Below are positions 37,464-47,288 of a stretch of 64,000 nucleotides of DNA, piece after piece. Origin of the DNA: Cylindrospermopsis curvispora GIHE-G1 (lineage in GTDB: Bacteria; Cyanobacteriota; Cyanobacteriia; Cyanobacteriales; Nostocaceae); contig NZ_CP060822.1 in the NCBI RefSeq assembly GCF_014489415.1, positions 2,279,501 through 2,343,500 on the forward strand, written 5' to 3'. The notes beneath the pieces were generated by a model that was not told where the DNA came from, did no database searches, and was given only the letters and a program-made list of their open reading frames with translations. Numbering within the stretch: position 1 is the stretch's first letter; every line of letters begins with the position of its first letter. A program made the position numbers and the translations under genes.

Positions 37464-38399
37464 ATGAGTTTTTTAGACAGTTTTTTGTACAGTATCAAAC
37501 CAGAATTTCACACAGCTTTACCCCGTTTAGCATCTGGTAAATACGTCCATCTTATAATGTTGCGTCATATTCAATCATTTTCGGTATTACCAAAAGAGGG
37601 AGTGTTGAAAAGGGTACGCACAAAAGCGGGAATAGAAACTAGTGATATTATTACGAGACTAGTGATGTTTAAACATCAACAGACCACACCAGAAAGATTA
37701 GTAGGAAGGGAATTATTGTGTTCCCTTGGTTTAGCTGGTAATAACCCTAGGGATAAGGATAAATATTGTGAATACAATGGTGAAAACTCGTGTAAACAAT
37801 GCCCAGACTGTATTATTTACGGATTTGCTAGTAATGAAAGTGGAAGAGAGCTGGCCAAGGTTCACTCGGACTCAGTTTTTTCTCTTGGTTCTAGTGAATT
37901 AGATGATCTCATTTCGGGGGTTACCTTTCCTGCGATAGAAACCCTGTGTGATCCCACTTTTGAAACTTTCCTATATGTTTTGGGCAATTTACTGCATACC
38001 CATCCTTATTTGGGAATGTCTAATCATGTAATTGGAATTGTATTTTGCGATGGTGAAATATTCAGTAATCTTCATTTTACCCAAGCATTATATGATGTTT
38101 TTAAATCAGACCTTAAGGTTCCTCTAGTGGACATAATTACCAAGGCCACAGAAGTGAGCAATAACCTATTAAATCAAGAACCAGTACGCAAGACTAGGAT
38201 AATTACAGGTTCACGGTTAATAGACTTACTAACAGAAGTTTCCATCCTTTATCAAGATGAAACTCAATTAAAAACTGTCATGACTGCACTTGAGCAACAG
38301 ACTAAAATTTATGCTCAAATTTATCCTAGTTCTTGTGGTAATTCTTGGTCTACAAGAAACCAAGAAATTATCGTCAATATACCCTGCACCCTATCTTAA
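37464..38399 (+). CDS. csc2: type I-D CRISPR backbone protein Csc2 (Cas7)
   Basis: A 311-aa Cas7-family subunit that polymerises along crRNA in the type I-D effector. The typical N-terminus FHTALPRLASGKYVHLIMLRH and a zinc-binding Cys set (C102, C110, C113, C116 within CEYNGENSCKQCPDC) identify Csc2. It is close to full length (family about 310-350 aa). It is followed at 42 bp by csc1 and then cas6. Because no Cas10d or Cas3 is encoded here, the complex it would build cannot cut DNA with local genes alone. Confidence 0.88.
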   Translation: MSFLDSFLYSIKPEFHTALPRLASGKYVHLIMLRHIQSFSVLPKEGVLKRVRTKAGIETSDIITRLVMFKHQQTTPERLVGRELLCSLGLAGNNPRDKDKYCEYNGENSCKQCPDCIIYGFASNESGRELAKVHSDSVFSLGSSELDDLISGVTFPAIETLCDPTFETFLYVLGNLLHTHPYLGMSNHVIGIVFCDGEIFSNLHFTQALYDVFKSDLKVPLVDIITKATEVSNNLLNQEPVRKTRIITGSRLIDLLTEVSILYQDETQLKTVMTALEQQTKIYAQIYPSSCGNSWSTRNQEIIVNIPCTLS

Positions 38400-38441
38400 T
38401 CCTTGTGGCTAAAGCTACAAACTTAAAATCCAATTAAATTT

Positions 38442-39128
38442 ATGATGATTTATCGATGTGACTTAAGATTACAGGATAATGTTTTTTTTGCCACTCGTGA
38501 AATAGGTGGTTTGTATGAAACTGAGAAATATTTGCATAATTGGGCATTGAGTTTTGCCTTTTTTGAAACAGATTATATTCCTCGCCCTTATCGAATTCAA
38601 GGTAAAACAGTTCAGGAACTTACTTATGAACTTACTTATTTAGATAGCAATCAAGAGCAAAGTCTTTTTCATCTAAATCAAGCCAGAATTTATGTTTTTC
38701 CTGCTTTACCAATTAGCTGTTCATATCATGTTAATACCTTAGAATCAGTTCCCTACCATCCTGAGTACAGCAATATTAAAGTTAAAGAAATAGCTGTGGG
38801 TAGTCACTTCAAGACCTATGTTTTTGCTCCCCATGAAATTACAATTCCTCACTGGATTAGACTGGGTAAATGGTCAGCAAAAATTAAAGTTGAGACCACC
38901 ATTCTCTCAGAATTCAAAGAAAAATCTGGAGAATATATTAGTAAACATCCTTTGAACCCCATAGATTTATCTCGAACCACTAAATTATTACTTTACAATC
39001 GGATTTTTATGTCACCCTCCAGCTTGTTAAGCCAAGCACAATTAACAGGGGATTATTATCAGTTGCCAGATCACACCTGTTTACCCAGGAGAGTTGGTTA
39101 TGGTGCAAGCACTGGGATATTGAGCTAA
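38442..39128 (+). CDS. csc1: type I-D CRISPR protein Csc1 (Cas5)
   Basis: A 228-aa Cas5-group RAMP protein that caps the crRNA 5' handle in the type I-D complex. The opening IYRCDLRLQDNVFFATREIG followed by GLYETEKYLHNWALSFAFF is characteristic of Csc1. It lies between csc2 and cas6 in the usual order and ends 4 bp before the cas6 start. The length is normal. Two in-frame ATGs start the gene (38442, 38445). Confidence 0.85.
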   Translation: MMIYRCDLRLQDNVFFATREIGGLYETEKYLHNWALSFAFFETDYIPRPYRIQGKTVQELTYELTYLDSNQEQSLFHLNQARIYVFPALPISCSYHVNTLESVPYHPEYSNIKVKEIAVGSHFKTYVFAPHEITIPHWIRLGKWSAKIKVETTILSEFKEKSGEYISKHPLNPIDLSRTTKLLLYNRIFMSPSSLLSQAQLTGDYYQLPDHTCLPRRVGYGASTGILS

Positions 39129-39132
39129 CAAT

Positions 39133-39915
39133 ATGGTTTTACAAAGTTTAATCATCGAACTGGGTGCTGCGACAGAAAAACCCATTCCTACAAGACTAAA
39201 TCAGGCAATTCACGCTCAATTTATGGAGTGGTTAAGAATGGGCAATTCCTATCTAGCTGAATCGGTTTACCATAGTCAGGAATCATCATTTAGTTTATCT
39301 GGATTAATTGGTTATCGGCGTAAAGATGGGACAAGATTAGGGGATAGATTTTTGATTCGTATTTCTCTGTTAAATGGTAATTTAATACAACCTTTGTTAC
39401 AAGGCATAGAAATGTATCAAACTCCATCTATTTATCTGGATAATTTTCCCTTTATCATTCGTGGTGTTTATACTGTACCTAACTCTCATAATTTAGTTAG
39501 TATTTCCGATTATAACAGTTTGGCAACTATTGCTAATTTTAATTCTGAGATCGTGCTAAATTTTATTTCTCCCACTAGTTTACAAGAACAGCACAATATC
39601 CAAACTTTTCCCTTACCAGAATTAGTATTTAATACTCTCCTATATCGTTGGAACTATTTTGCACCCTCAGAGTTGCATTTTTCTTCCATTCAATGGCAAA
39701 GTTTAGCCTTAGCCTTTGATTTAAAAACCCAGTTTTTAAAAATTAACAGCTTCACAGAAACCCGTAGAGAAATAGGTTGTGTGGGTTGGGTTAAATATTT
39801 TTTTCCAGATCTGCAACAAGCTCGTATAGCTAATATCTTAGCCAAATTCGCCCTTTTTTCTGGTATTGGTCGCAAAACAACTATGGGCATGGGAGAAGTG
39901 AGAATTATTACCTGA
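39133..39915 (+). CDS. cas6: CRISPR-associated endoribonuclease Cas6
   Basis: A 260-aa crRNA-processing RNase of the RAMP fold. It ends with the Gly-rich loop FSGIGRKTTMGMGEVRIIT typical of Cas6. The N-terminal RAMP part starts MVLQSLIIEL, and QAIHAQFMEWL contains a His that could take part in catalysis. It is the last gene of the csc2-csc1-cas6 operon. In complete I-D loci cas4, cas1, cas2 and an array follow. Here the convergent amidase gene begins 35 bp after the stop. It might process transcripts of an array elsewhere in the genome. Confidence 0.85.
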   Translation: MVLQSLIIELGAATEKPIPTRLNQAIHAQFMEWLRMGNSYLAESVYHSQESSFSLSGLIGYRRKDGTRLGDRFLIRISLLNGNLIQPLLQGIEMYQTPSIYLDNFPFIIRGVYTVPNSHNLVSISDYNSLATIANFNSEIVLNFISPTSLQEQHNIQTFPLPELVFNTLLYRWNYFAPSELHFSSIQWQSLALAFDLKTQFLKINSFTETRREIGCVGWVKYFFPDLQQARIANILAKFALFSGIGRKTTMGMGEVRIIT

Positions 39916-39950
39916 TAAGTGCTATACTGATCAGGTAACTTCTACAATCC

Positions 39951-40892
39951 CTATCCCAGTAACTTACCCCAAGTTGCAGGACCAATAATTCCATCAGCGG
40001 TTAAACCATTCTGCTGTTGAAATTTCTTAATTGCTGCTTCTGTTTGTTTACCATAAATACCATCGGGCGTTGTACCCACACGATATTGTAAATATCTCAT
40101 GATTGGTCCACTAGTTTGATTCCCCTGAACTGTTCGTTTTGCCAAGATCTGATTGATGGCATCCCAGGTAGTTTGAGTCGCCATTCCTGTAGGAATAATA
40201 CCCACAACTCTTTGAAACTTTTCTACTGCAGAACTTGTCGCAGGTCCTGTAAAGTTATCTTCCGTCAGTGGTCGATTATTTCTATCAGTAATTTTTAGTT
40301 GATTGAGCGCTTTTTGTAGTCTCAAAATACTAGTATCCTTATCACCAGTTACATCTTCCACCGGTTTCACAGGAGTGGTTGGTAGTTTGCCAGTTAACCC
40401 TTTAACAATAGCATTAGCCATTGCTTCCCCGTCATAGAGCTGCATATCTTTAGCTGAATCTACAAAGCAACATTCTATGAGAACACCTGTCATATTAGTG
40501 TTTCTCAGTACATATAAATGAGATCCATTTTTAACGCCACGGTTAAAAAACCCTAAACTAACAATTTCATTCACTATGGATTGGGCGATTCTTCTTCCCG
40601 CATCACTTGCAGCAAATACTTCTGTGCCATTTGCTTTTCCATTAAAGGCATTGAAATGAATAGAAGTAAAAACATCAACTCTATTACGATTGGCAATATC
40701 ACAACGTCTACCCAGAGACTGACTGACAGAAGAAGCGCTATCGGGTTTGCAAGGTATCACCTGATGACCTAAACCTCTTAACTTAGAGATAACTTTATTG
40801 CCCACTTCCATGGTTAATTTGTCTTCCGACCTAATACCTGCAGCTCCGGTGTCTGGAGGGCAATTATGACCTATATCAATGCCAAATTTCAT
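39951..40892 (-). CDS. N-acetylmuramoyl-L-alanine amidase with two peptidoglycan-binding domains
   Basis: A 313-aa Amidase_3-type zinc hydrolase (about 1-170) followed by two PG_binding_1 repeats (about 190-245 and 255-312, ILRLQKALNQL and IMRYLQYRVGTTPDGIYG). Zinc and catalytic residues appear present: H9 in DIGHN, a Glu in SEDKLTMEV, His in TSIHFNAF and Glu in LIECCFV. It has no signal peptide, unlike AmiC involved in septal nanopores. Intracellular or phage-endolysin-like release is therefore possible, or export by another route. Confidence 0.88.
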   Translation of the reverse strand: MKFGIDIGHNCPPDTGAAGIRSEDKLTMEVGNKVISKLRGLGHQVIPCKPDSASSVSQSLGRRCDIANRNRVDVFTSIHFNAFNGKANGTEVFAASDAGRRIAQSIVNEIVSLGFFNRGVKNGSHLYVLRNTNMTGVLIECCFVDSAKDMQLYDGEAMANAIVKGLTGKLPTTPVKPVEDVTGDKDTSILRLQKALNQLKITDRNNRPLTEDNFTGPATSSAVEKFQRVVGIIPTGMATQTTWDAINQILAKRTVQGNQTSGPIMRYLQYRVGTTPDGIYGKQTEAAIKKFQQQNGLTADGIIGPATWGKLLG

Positions 40893-41021
40893 GAATTATG
40901 ATAAGATTCGTGGTTCAACTAATCCAATATAACTCACTCCCATGATAGATATTCTCCCGAAACCAGCTAAGAATGTTTAAGATCAAGGTAAACATTTAAT
41001 AAGTCTAAGAGTTGGGATAGC

Positions 41022-44000
41022 ATGAAACGAATTGTCTTAATTGCTGGGTTTGAATCTTTTAATGCCGACTTATACCGAAAAGCAGCTCTTTTGGCTAGTT
41101 CTCGCTGTTGTGAGCTAGATATTCATGTGTTTAGCGATCGCCATATTAGCACAAACCAAGAAGAGATTAAGGATGCACTTGAAAATGCCGATGTGTTTTT
41201 TGGCAGTTTAATCTTTGACTATGATCAGGTTTTGTGGTTAAGGGAGCATATTCGTCATATTCCCATCCGACTAATTTTTGAGTCAGCTTTAGAACTAATG
41301 AGTTTGACCCAAATAGGTAGGTTTTCTATAGGTGATAAACCTGCGGGGATGCCAAAACCGATTAAGTTCATCCTGGATAAATTCAGCAATGGTAAAGAAG
41401 AAGACAAACTTGCTGGTTATATTAGTTTCCTCAAGCTGGGGCCCAAACTATTAAAATTTGTCCCCGTACAAAAAGTGCAAGATCTGCGCAACTGGTTAAT
41501 CATCTATGGTTACTGGAATGCGGGTGGGAAAGAAAATGTAGCAGCTTTGTTTTGGACCCTGGCGGAAAAATATTTAGGTTTAAAAGTGGAGAATATTCCC
41601 GAACCCATAGAAACTCCCAACATGGGTTTATTGCACCCAGATTATCCAGGATTTTTTCTGTCACCGAGAGCATACTTAGAATGGTATGGGGGAAATAGTC
41701 ACATCGGAGAAAAACCTGTGGTTGCCATACTACTGTATAGAAAACACGTTATTACTAAACAAAATTATATTCCCCAATTAATAAAGAAATTTGAAGATTC
41801 TGGTTTAATCCCCCTACCTATTTTCATTAACGGTGTAGAGGGTCATGTGGCGGTTCGTGATTGGATGACAACGGATTATGAAACCTACCAAAGACAAAAG
41901 GGGAATATAGAAACCCCTTCACTATCTACCGAAGCAGTAAAAGTTGATATCCTAGTTTCCACCATTGGATTTCCCCTAGTGGGTGGACCAGCTGGTTCCA
42001 TGGAAGCGGGGAGACAAGTGGAAGTGGCCAAACGCATTCTTATGGCTAAAAATATCCCTTACATTGTGGCTGCACCCTTACTAATTCAAGATATTTACTC
42101 TTGGACTCGTCAAGGAATTGGTGGTTTACAAAGTGTAGTTTTGTATGCCCTACCGGAATTGGATGGAGCAATTGACACAGTCCCCCTAGGTGGACTGGTG
42201 GGGGAAAATATATACTTAGTACCCGAGCGAGTCCAAAGATTAATTGACAGGGTGAGGAAGTGGGTTACACTGGGTCGAAAACCAAAATCAGCGAGAAAAA
42301 TTGCTATTATTCTTTATGGTTTTCCCCCCGGTTATGGCGCGGTGGGAACTGCTGCACTATTAAATGTCCCTCGTAGCTTGATTAAATTGCTTCATGCACT
42401 CAAAGAAGAGGGTTATACAGTGGGTGAAATTCCCCAAGATGGGGAAGAGCTGATTAGACAAGTAAAAGTGGTGGATGAAGAATTGGAAACCTGGGAAAAA
42501 AATAAACCCTTCCCCACTAATACTAATACGGTAAACGTCAAAACCTTAGAAAAATGGTTGGGTTATCTTCGCACCTCCCGAATTGAAAAACAGTGGCAAT
42601 CTTTAAGCGGTGCAGGAATTAAAACCTACGGAGATGAACTACATGTTGGTGGTGTGCAACTAGGAAATATTTGGATTGGTATTCAACCACCTTTAGGGAT
42701 TCAAGGAGATCCCATGCGGTTAATGTTTGAAAGAGATCTAACCCCCCATCCCCAATATGCAGCTTATTATAAATGGTTACAAAATGAATTCCAAGCTGAT
42801 GCAGTGGTGCATTTCGGTATGCATGGTACGGTAGAATGGCTACCTGGTTCTCCTTTAGGGAACACAGGTTATTCTTGGTCAGATATTCTTTTGGGAAATT
42901 TACCAAATTTATATATCTATGCTGCCAATAATCCTTCCGAATCAATATTGGCTAAACGTCGTGGTTATGGGGTATTGATTTCTCATAATGTGCCACCTTA
43001 TGGTCGAGCAGGTCTATATAAGGAACTAGTAAGTTTACGAGATCTCATCGCCGAATATCGAGAAGACCCACAAAAGAACTATATTTTAAAAGAAGGAATT
43101 TGTAAGAAAATTGTTGATACAGGTTTGGATGTTGATTGTCCTTTTGACGATGCCAAAAAATTGGGAATTCCCTTTACCCCGGAAAATGTCAAAATGTTTA
43201 GTGTTCATGCTTTTGAACATTATTTAGTTAAGTTGTATGAGTACCTGCAGGTATTGGAAAACCGTCTGTTTTCTTCCGGATTACACACATTAGGTGAACC
43301 ACCTAATCAAGAAGAACTAACGGGTTATTTGAACGCCTATTTTGGGGAAGGAACTGAAGTACAAGAAGAGGAAAATCTCATTATAGATTTATTGAATCAG
43401 TCCACCGATGAATTAACCAACCTATTACGAGGACTAAATGGTGAGTATATTCCCCCCGCACCGGGTGGAGACTTGCTCAGAGATGGTCCAGGTGTATTAC
43501 CCACAGGGAGAAATATTCACGCTTTAGATCCCTATAGAATGCCTTCCCCCGCTGCTTATGAGCGAGGTAGGGAAATTGCTCGCAAAATCATTGACCAGCA
43601 CTTACAAGAACATCACTCCTATCCAGAAACTGTAGCAGTTTTATTATGGGGTTTAGATGCAATTAAAACCAAGGGTGAATCCCTAGGGATTTTGTTAGAG
43701 TTGGTAGGTGCTGAACCAGTGAAGGAAGGAACGGGAAGAATTGTCAGATATGATTTAAGACCCCTAGAAACCGTGGGACATCCTAGAATTGATGTGCTGG
43801 GTAATTTATCGGGTATTTTCCGTGATAGCTTTGTGAATATTATTGAACTGTTGGATGATTTATTCCTGCGAGCAGCACAAATTGACGAACCTCAAGAGTG
43901 GAATTTTATTAGAAAACATGCTTTGCTCTTACAAGCACAGGGAGTAGAAAATCCATCAGCTAGATTGTTTTCTAACCCCTCCGGTGATTTCGGTTCTTTG

Positions 44001-44678
44001 GTTAATGACCGAGTAGTTGATGGTAATTGGGATAGTGGTGATGAATTGGGCAAAACCTGGGAGAGTCGCAATGTTTTTAGTTATGGTCGTCAAGATAAAG
44101 GACAAGCTAGACCAGAGGTATTACAAACCTTATTAAAAACAAGCGATCGCATAGTCCAGGAAATAGACTCTGTAGAGTATGGTTTAACCGACATTCAAGA
44201 GTATTATGCCAATACGGGGGGGTTAAAAAAAGCTGCAGAGCAGCAAAGTGGAAAGCGAGTGACAGCTAGTTTTGTGGAGAGTTTTTCTAAAGACACCACA
44301 CCCAGGAATTTAGATGATTTATTAAGAATGGAGTACAGAACTAAGTTATTAAATCCTAAATGGGCTAACTCCATGGCCAATCAAGGTTCGGGAGGTGCTT
44401 TTGAAATTTCCCAGCGGATGACAGCTTTAATTGGATGGGGGGGAACAGTGGATTTTAGGGACCATTGGGTTTATGAACAAGCAGCAGACACCTATGCTTT
44501 AGATCGGGAAATGGCGGAAAAATTGCGTCAAGCTAACCCGGAAGCATTTAGGAATATTGTCAGCAGGATGTTAGAAGCACATGGTCGAGGTTTGTGGAAT
44601 GCGGATGAAAATAGACTAAATCAACTGCGTCAGTTGTATGAGTTGACTGATGAACAGTTGGAAGGTGTGGGAGTTTAA
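41022..44678 (+). CDS. chlH: magnesium chelatase subunit H paralogue
   Basis: A 1218-aa ChlH/BchH-family protein that would bind protoporphyrin IX for Mg insertion by ChlI/ChlD. Family motifs include VVHFGMHGTVEWLPGSPLG, VLPTGRNIHALDPYRMP, PRIDVLGNLSGIFRDSFVN and GSGGAFEISQRMTALIGWGG. It is about 110 residues shorter than the main cyanobacterial ChlH and begins MKRIVLIAGFESFNADLYRK rather than with the long canonical N-terminus. It is thus probably the second, shorter ChlH found in many Nostocales, perhaps used under low oxygen or for another tetrapyrrole. It overlaps the convergent aldehyde-dehydrogenase-like gene by 4 bp. Confidence 0.8.
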   Translation: MKRIVLIAGFESFNADLYRKAALLASSRCCELDIHVFSDRHISTNQEEIKDALENADVFFGSLIFDYDQVLWLREHIRHIPIRLIFESALELMSLTQIGRFSIGDKPAGMPKPIKFILDKFSNGKEEDKLAGYISFLKLGPKLLKFVPVQKVQDLRNWLIIYGYWNAGGKENVAALFWTLAEKYLGLKVENIPEPIETPNMGLLHPDYPGFFLSPRAYLEWYGGNSHIGEKPVVAILLYRKHVITKQNYIPQLIKKFEDSGLIPLPIFINGVEGHVAVRDWMTTDYETYQRQKGNIETPSLSTEAVKVDILVSTIGFPLVGGPAGSMEAGRQVEVAKRILMAKNIPYIVAAPLLIQDIYSWTRQGIGGLQSVVLYALPELDGAIDTVPLGGLVGENIYLVPERVQRLIDRVRKWVTLGRKPKSARKIAIILYGFPPGYGAVGTAALLNVPRSLIKLLHALKEEGYTVGEIPQDGEELIRQVKVVDEELETWEKNKPFPTNTNTVNVKTLEKWLGYLRTSRIEKQWQSLSGAGIKTYGDELHVGGVQLGNIWIGIQPPLGIQGDPMRLMFERDLTPHPQYAAYYKWLQNEFQADAVVHFGMHGTVEWLPGSPLGNTGYSWSDILLGNLPNLYIYAANNPSESILAKRRGYGVLISHNVPPYGRAGLYKELVSLRDLIAEYREDPQKNYILKEGICKKIVDTGLDVDCPFDDAKKLGIPFTPENVKMFSVHAFEHYLVKLYEYLQVLENRLFSSGLHTLGEPPNQEELTGYLNAYFGEGTEVQEEENLIIDLLNQSTDELTNLLRGLNGEYIPPAPGGDLLRDGPGVLPTGRNIHALDPYRMPSPAAYERGREIARKIIDQHLQEHHSYPETVAVLLWGLDAIKTKGESLGILLELVGAEPVKEGTGRIVRYDLRPLETVGHPRIDVLGNLSGIFRDSFVNIIELLDDLFLRAAQIDEPQEWNFIRKHALLLQAQGVENPSARLFSNPSGDFGSLVNDRVVDGNWDSGDELGKTWESRNVFSYGRQDKGQARPEVLQTLLKTSDRIVQEIDSVEYGLTDIQEYYANTGGLKKAAEQQSGKRVTASFVESFSKDTTPRNLDDLLRMEYRTKLLNPKWANSMANQGSGGAFEISQRMTALIGWGGTVDFRDHWVYEQAADTYALDREMAEKLRQANPEAFRNIVSRMLEAHGRGLWNADENRLNQLRQLYELTDEQLEGVGV

Positions 44679-46096
44679 ATAGACTGTTCTGTATTAAACC
44701 ACCAAGGATCTTTAAGATTGTTAGTTTTTATTAAGAACGCCTTGGTTTGGAGGAACTTTTTAAAAACTGAGCTACCCATGCGAGACCCTCCTAAACCAGA
44801 AAATTTTAGGGGATGATTTTCCCCCTCTTGCATAATAGCTGTTAGACCTGCATCATTAATACTAATGGCACCCACATCTAATTCCATACCAATTTCTACC
44901 GCTAATTCTTCTGATTCGGCAAATATGGCAGCATTCAATCCATAAATGGAATCATTAGCCAAATTCACTGCTTCTTCAACGGTGGAAAAGCTCATGATGG
45001 GCATGATCGGACCAAAGGTTTGTTCCATCATTATTTTCATGGAATGATTTACTTGGGTCAGGACTGTAGGTTTACACCACCAAGTACCCTCCATCTCTTC
45101 AACTTTGCCTCCACAATGAATTACTGCTCCCTTTTTTATTGCATCTTGTAGGTGGTCATTGATAATTTTAGCCTGATTTTCACACATAATTGGTCCTATT
45201 TCTCCACTTTCAATGTCAGGATAGGCCAATTTTAATTGATGGGATTTAGTGATTAGTAAGTGATAAAACTCTTCATATACAGACTCCGCAACGTAAATTC
45301 TTTCAATTGATGAACCACCCCTATTCATAACTGCTGACCATAAAATTGCCGAAGCTGCTAAATCTAAATTGGCAGATTCTAAAATAATGGCTGGATCTTT
45401 CCCTCCTAATTCTAAAAAAGCTGGAATAAAATTCCTAGCAGCATTTTGAGCAACTAATCTCCCTGTTTGTAAACTACCTCGAAAACAAATTAGATCTACT
45501 TCATCTATTAAAATTGCCCCTGTCTCGGGTCCACCTTCAATGCAGGTTAATACATCCTTTAGTTTATTAATTTTATTGATGATAGTCATGAGATTGGCAA
45601 AAAACCGGGGTGTTAGTTCACTGGGTTTGATAATTACCGCACAACCTGCTAACAGAGCAGGAATAGCATCAATTGTTGATGACAATAAGGGAAAATGACT
45701 GGGACTTATGATCCCAACTAGTGTGTACGGAGCTAGTTGTTGTCTTAAACTAATAAAGGGAAGCGATGTATTTTTGGCCGTTGATTGTAACAGTTGAGGA
45801 GCTAAATTACACCATTTATCAATGTTATTTAAGAGAATATCTATCTCCAATGTTGATGTTCCTAATCTCCCTGTATCACTAATTAAAGCATTTTTTAATA
45901 GACTATAATCACATACTATAGATTCTCGGAAATGCTTTAGAGTTTCTATTCTTCCTTCAACACCAATTTGCTGCCAAGAGATTTGTCCTCTACGCAGTCT
46001 ATGACATTGCTGGGAAAGTAGTTTTGCTGGTGGGGGAACAATCACATAATCAAATTTACCTGTGCGAGGGTTACGCACTTCTATTGGTGTCATCAT
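44675..46096 (-). CDS. aldehyde dehydrogenase-like protein without the catalytic Cys
   Basis: A 473-aa protein with the ALDH fold: cofactor segment GCAVIIKPSELTP, the general-base Glu in FLELGGKDP (E229) and C-terminal EQTFGPIMPI. The nucleophile region, usually NxGQxCxSIERVYV, reads NRGGSSIERIYV (258-269). That is two residues shorter and has no Cys. The oxyanion-hole Asn in SPWNFP is also changed (SPSHFP, 131-136). The frame is otherwise open, so it is not an ordinary pseudogene. It is probably catalytically dead or altered. It is the last gene after ruvA and bioF, 3 bp after bioF. Confidence 0.8.
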   Translation of the reverse strand: MMTPIEVRNPRTGKFDYVIVPPPAKLLSQQCHRLRRGQISWQQIGVEGRIETLKHFRESIVCDYSLLKNALISDTGRLGTSTLEIDILLNNIDKWCNLAPQLLQSTAKNTSLPFISLRQQLAPYTLVGIISPSHFPLLSSTIDAIPALLAGCAVIIKPSELTPRFFANLMTIINKINKLKDVLTCIEGGPETGAILIDEVDLICFRGSLQTGRLVAQNAARNFIPAFLELGGKDPAIILESANLDLAASAILWSAVMNRGGSSIERIYVAESVYEEFYHLLITKSHQLKLAYPDIESGEIGPIMCENQAKIINDHLQDAIKKGAVIHCGGKVEEMEGTWWCKPTVLTQVNHSMKIMMEQTFGPIMPIMSFSTVEEAVNLANDSIYGLNAAIFAESEELAVEIGMELDVGAISINDAGLTAIMQEGENHPLKFSGLGGSRMGSSVFKKFLQTKAFLIKTNNLKDPWWFNTEQSI

Positions 46097-46099
46097 CAG

Positions 46100-47266
46100 T
46101 TAGGATATCCGTTGCAAACTATCCACTAGCTTATCAATATGCTCTCTGTTATGGGTTGCCATTATTGTAATTCTGATCCGACTTGTGGGAACAGTGGGAG
46201 GACGAATAGCTGGAGCAAAAATACCTTCTTCTCTTAAGTATTTTCCCACCTCCAATGCTGTTCCAGCATCAGGTAGCTCAAAACATAATATGGGGGACTG
46301 GGTTGGTAATATTTTCAGTTTCCCTAGGTTCTCTTTCACCACTGTTTGTAAATAATTAACATTCTCCCATAATCTTTTTCTTCGTTCTGGTTCTTTTTGC
46401 ACTATATTTATTCCCGCAAGTGCAGCAGCGGTGTCTGCTGGTGACAGAGCTGTACTATAAATCCAACTGGGAGCCCGATTTCTGAGAAAGTCAATCAATG
46501 CGCTACTCCCCGCAGCATAACCTCCTAAACTCCCCAGGGCTTTACTTAATGTGCCAATTTGAATTAATTCCCTACCTGTACAATTAAAATGCTCTACACA
46601 CCCAGCACCACTTTTACCCATCACCCCAGTTGCATGTGCTTCGTCTATCAGTAACATACTGTTGAATTCTTCAGCTAAATCTAACAAGTTTGGTAATGGA
46701 CATAAATCCCCATCCATGCTAAACACACTATCTGTGACTATTAAACAACGACGGTATTTTTGTCGCTCCTCCTGTAGTTTCTTTCCTAAAACTGTCATGT
46801 CACAGTGGGGATATTCTATCACGGTCCCCCCACTCAAAATCCCGCCACTTTTTAAACTGGAATGATTATACTGATCGGAAAATATGATATCTCTTTTCCC
46901 TACCAATGCGGTGATTGTCCCTACATTAGCTAAATAACCCGAACTGAATACCACAGCATCTTCTGTCTGTTTAGTAGATGCGATCGCCTGCTCTAATTCC
47001 CTGTGTAATTGACGATCTCCAGTGAGCAATCGGGAACCAGTGCTTCCCGTACCAAACTGACGAATGGCTTCTATAGCAGACATTTTGAGATTATCATCAG
47101 CAGCTAATCCCAAATAATCATTACTGGCAAAATTGATCATCTTTTGCCCGGATAGGAATACAACCGCACCTGGGGGACTGTTAATAGTTTGTACAGAACG
47201 ATACCAGTCAGCTCGATGAATGGTATTTAATGATTCCTCTATCCAGCTGTAAGGATTATTGTTCAT
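46100..47266 (-). CDS. bioF: 8-amino-7-oxononanoate synthase-like alpha-oxoamine synthase
   Basis: A 388-aa PLP enzyme joining pimeloyl-ACP/CoA with alanine in biotin synthesis. Motifs are [45 protein letters not shown] (D208) and the PLP Lys242 in GTLSKALGS. The length is normal for BioF. Related enzymes (Kbl, serine palmitoyltransferase) share these motifs, but overall style and size favour BioF. It lies 22 bp after ruvA and 3 bp before the ALDH-like gene on the same strand. Confidence 0.85.
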   Translation of the reverse strand: MNNNPYSWIEESLNTIHRADWYRSVQTINSPPGAVVFLSGQKMINFASNDYLGLAADDNLKMSAIEAIRQFGTGSTGSRLLTGDRQLHRELEQAIASTKQTEDAVVFSSGYLANVGTITALVGKRDIIFSDQYNHSSLKSGGILSGGTVIEYPHCDMTVLGKKLQEERQKYRRCLIVTDSVFSMDGDLCPLPNLLDLAEEFNSMLLIDEAHATGVMGKSGAGCVEHFNCTGRELIQIGTLSKALGSLGGYAAGSSALIDFLRNRAPSWIYSTALSPADTAAALAGINIVQKEPERRKRLWENVNYLQTVVKENLGKLKILPTQSPILCFELPDAGTALEVGKYLREEGIFAPAIRPPTVPTSRIRITIMATHNREHIDKLVDSLQRIS

Positions 47267-47288
47267 TAGCTTAGGTGATATGGGAAAT

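Noticed and set aside
39916-39950. Possible CRISPR array after cas6
   Set aside because: Only 35 bp separate cas6 from the convergent amidase gene, and no repeats of CRISPR length were seen anywhere in the window.
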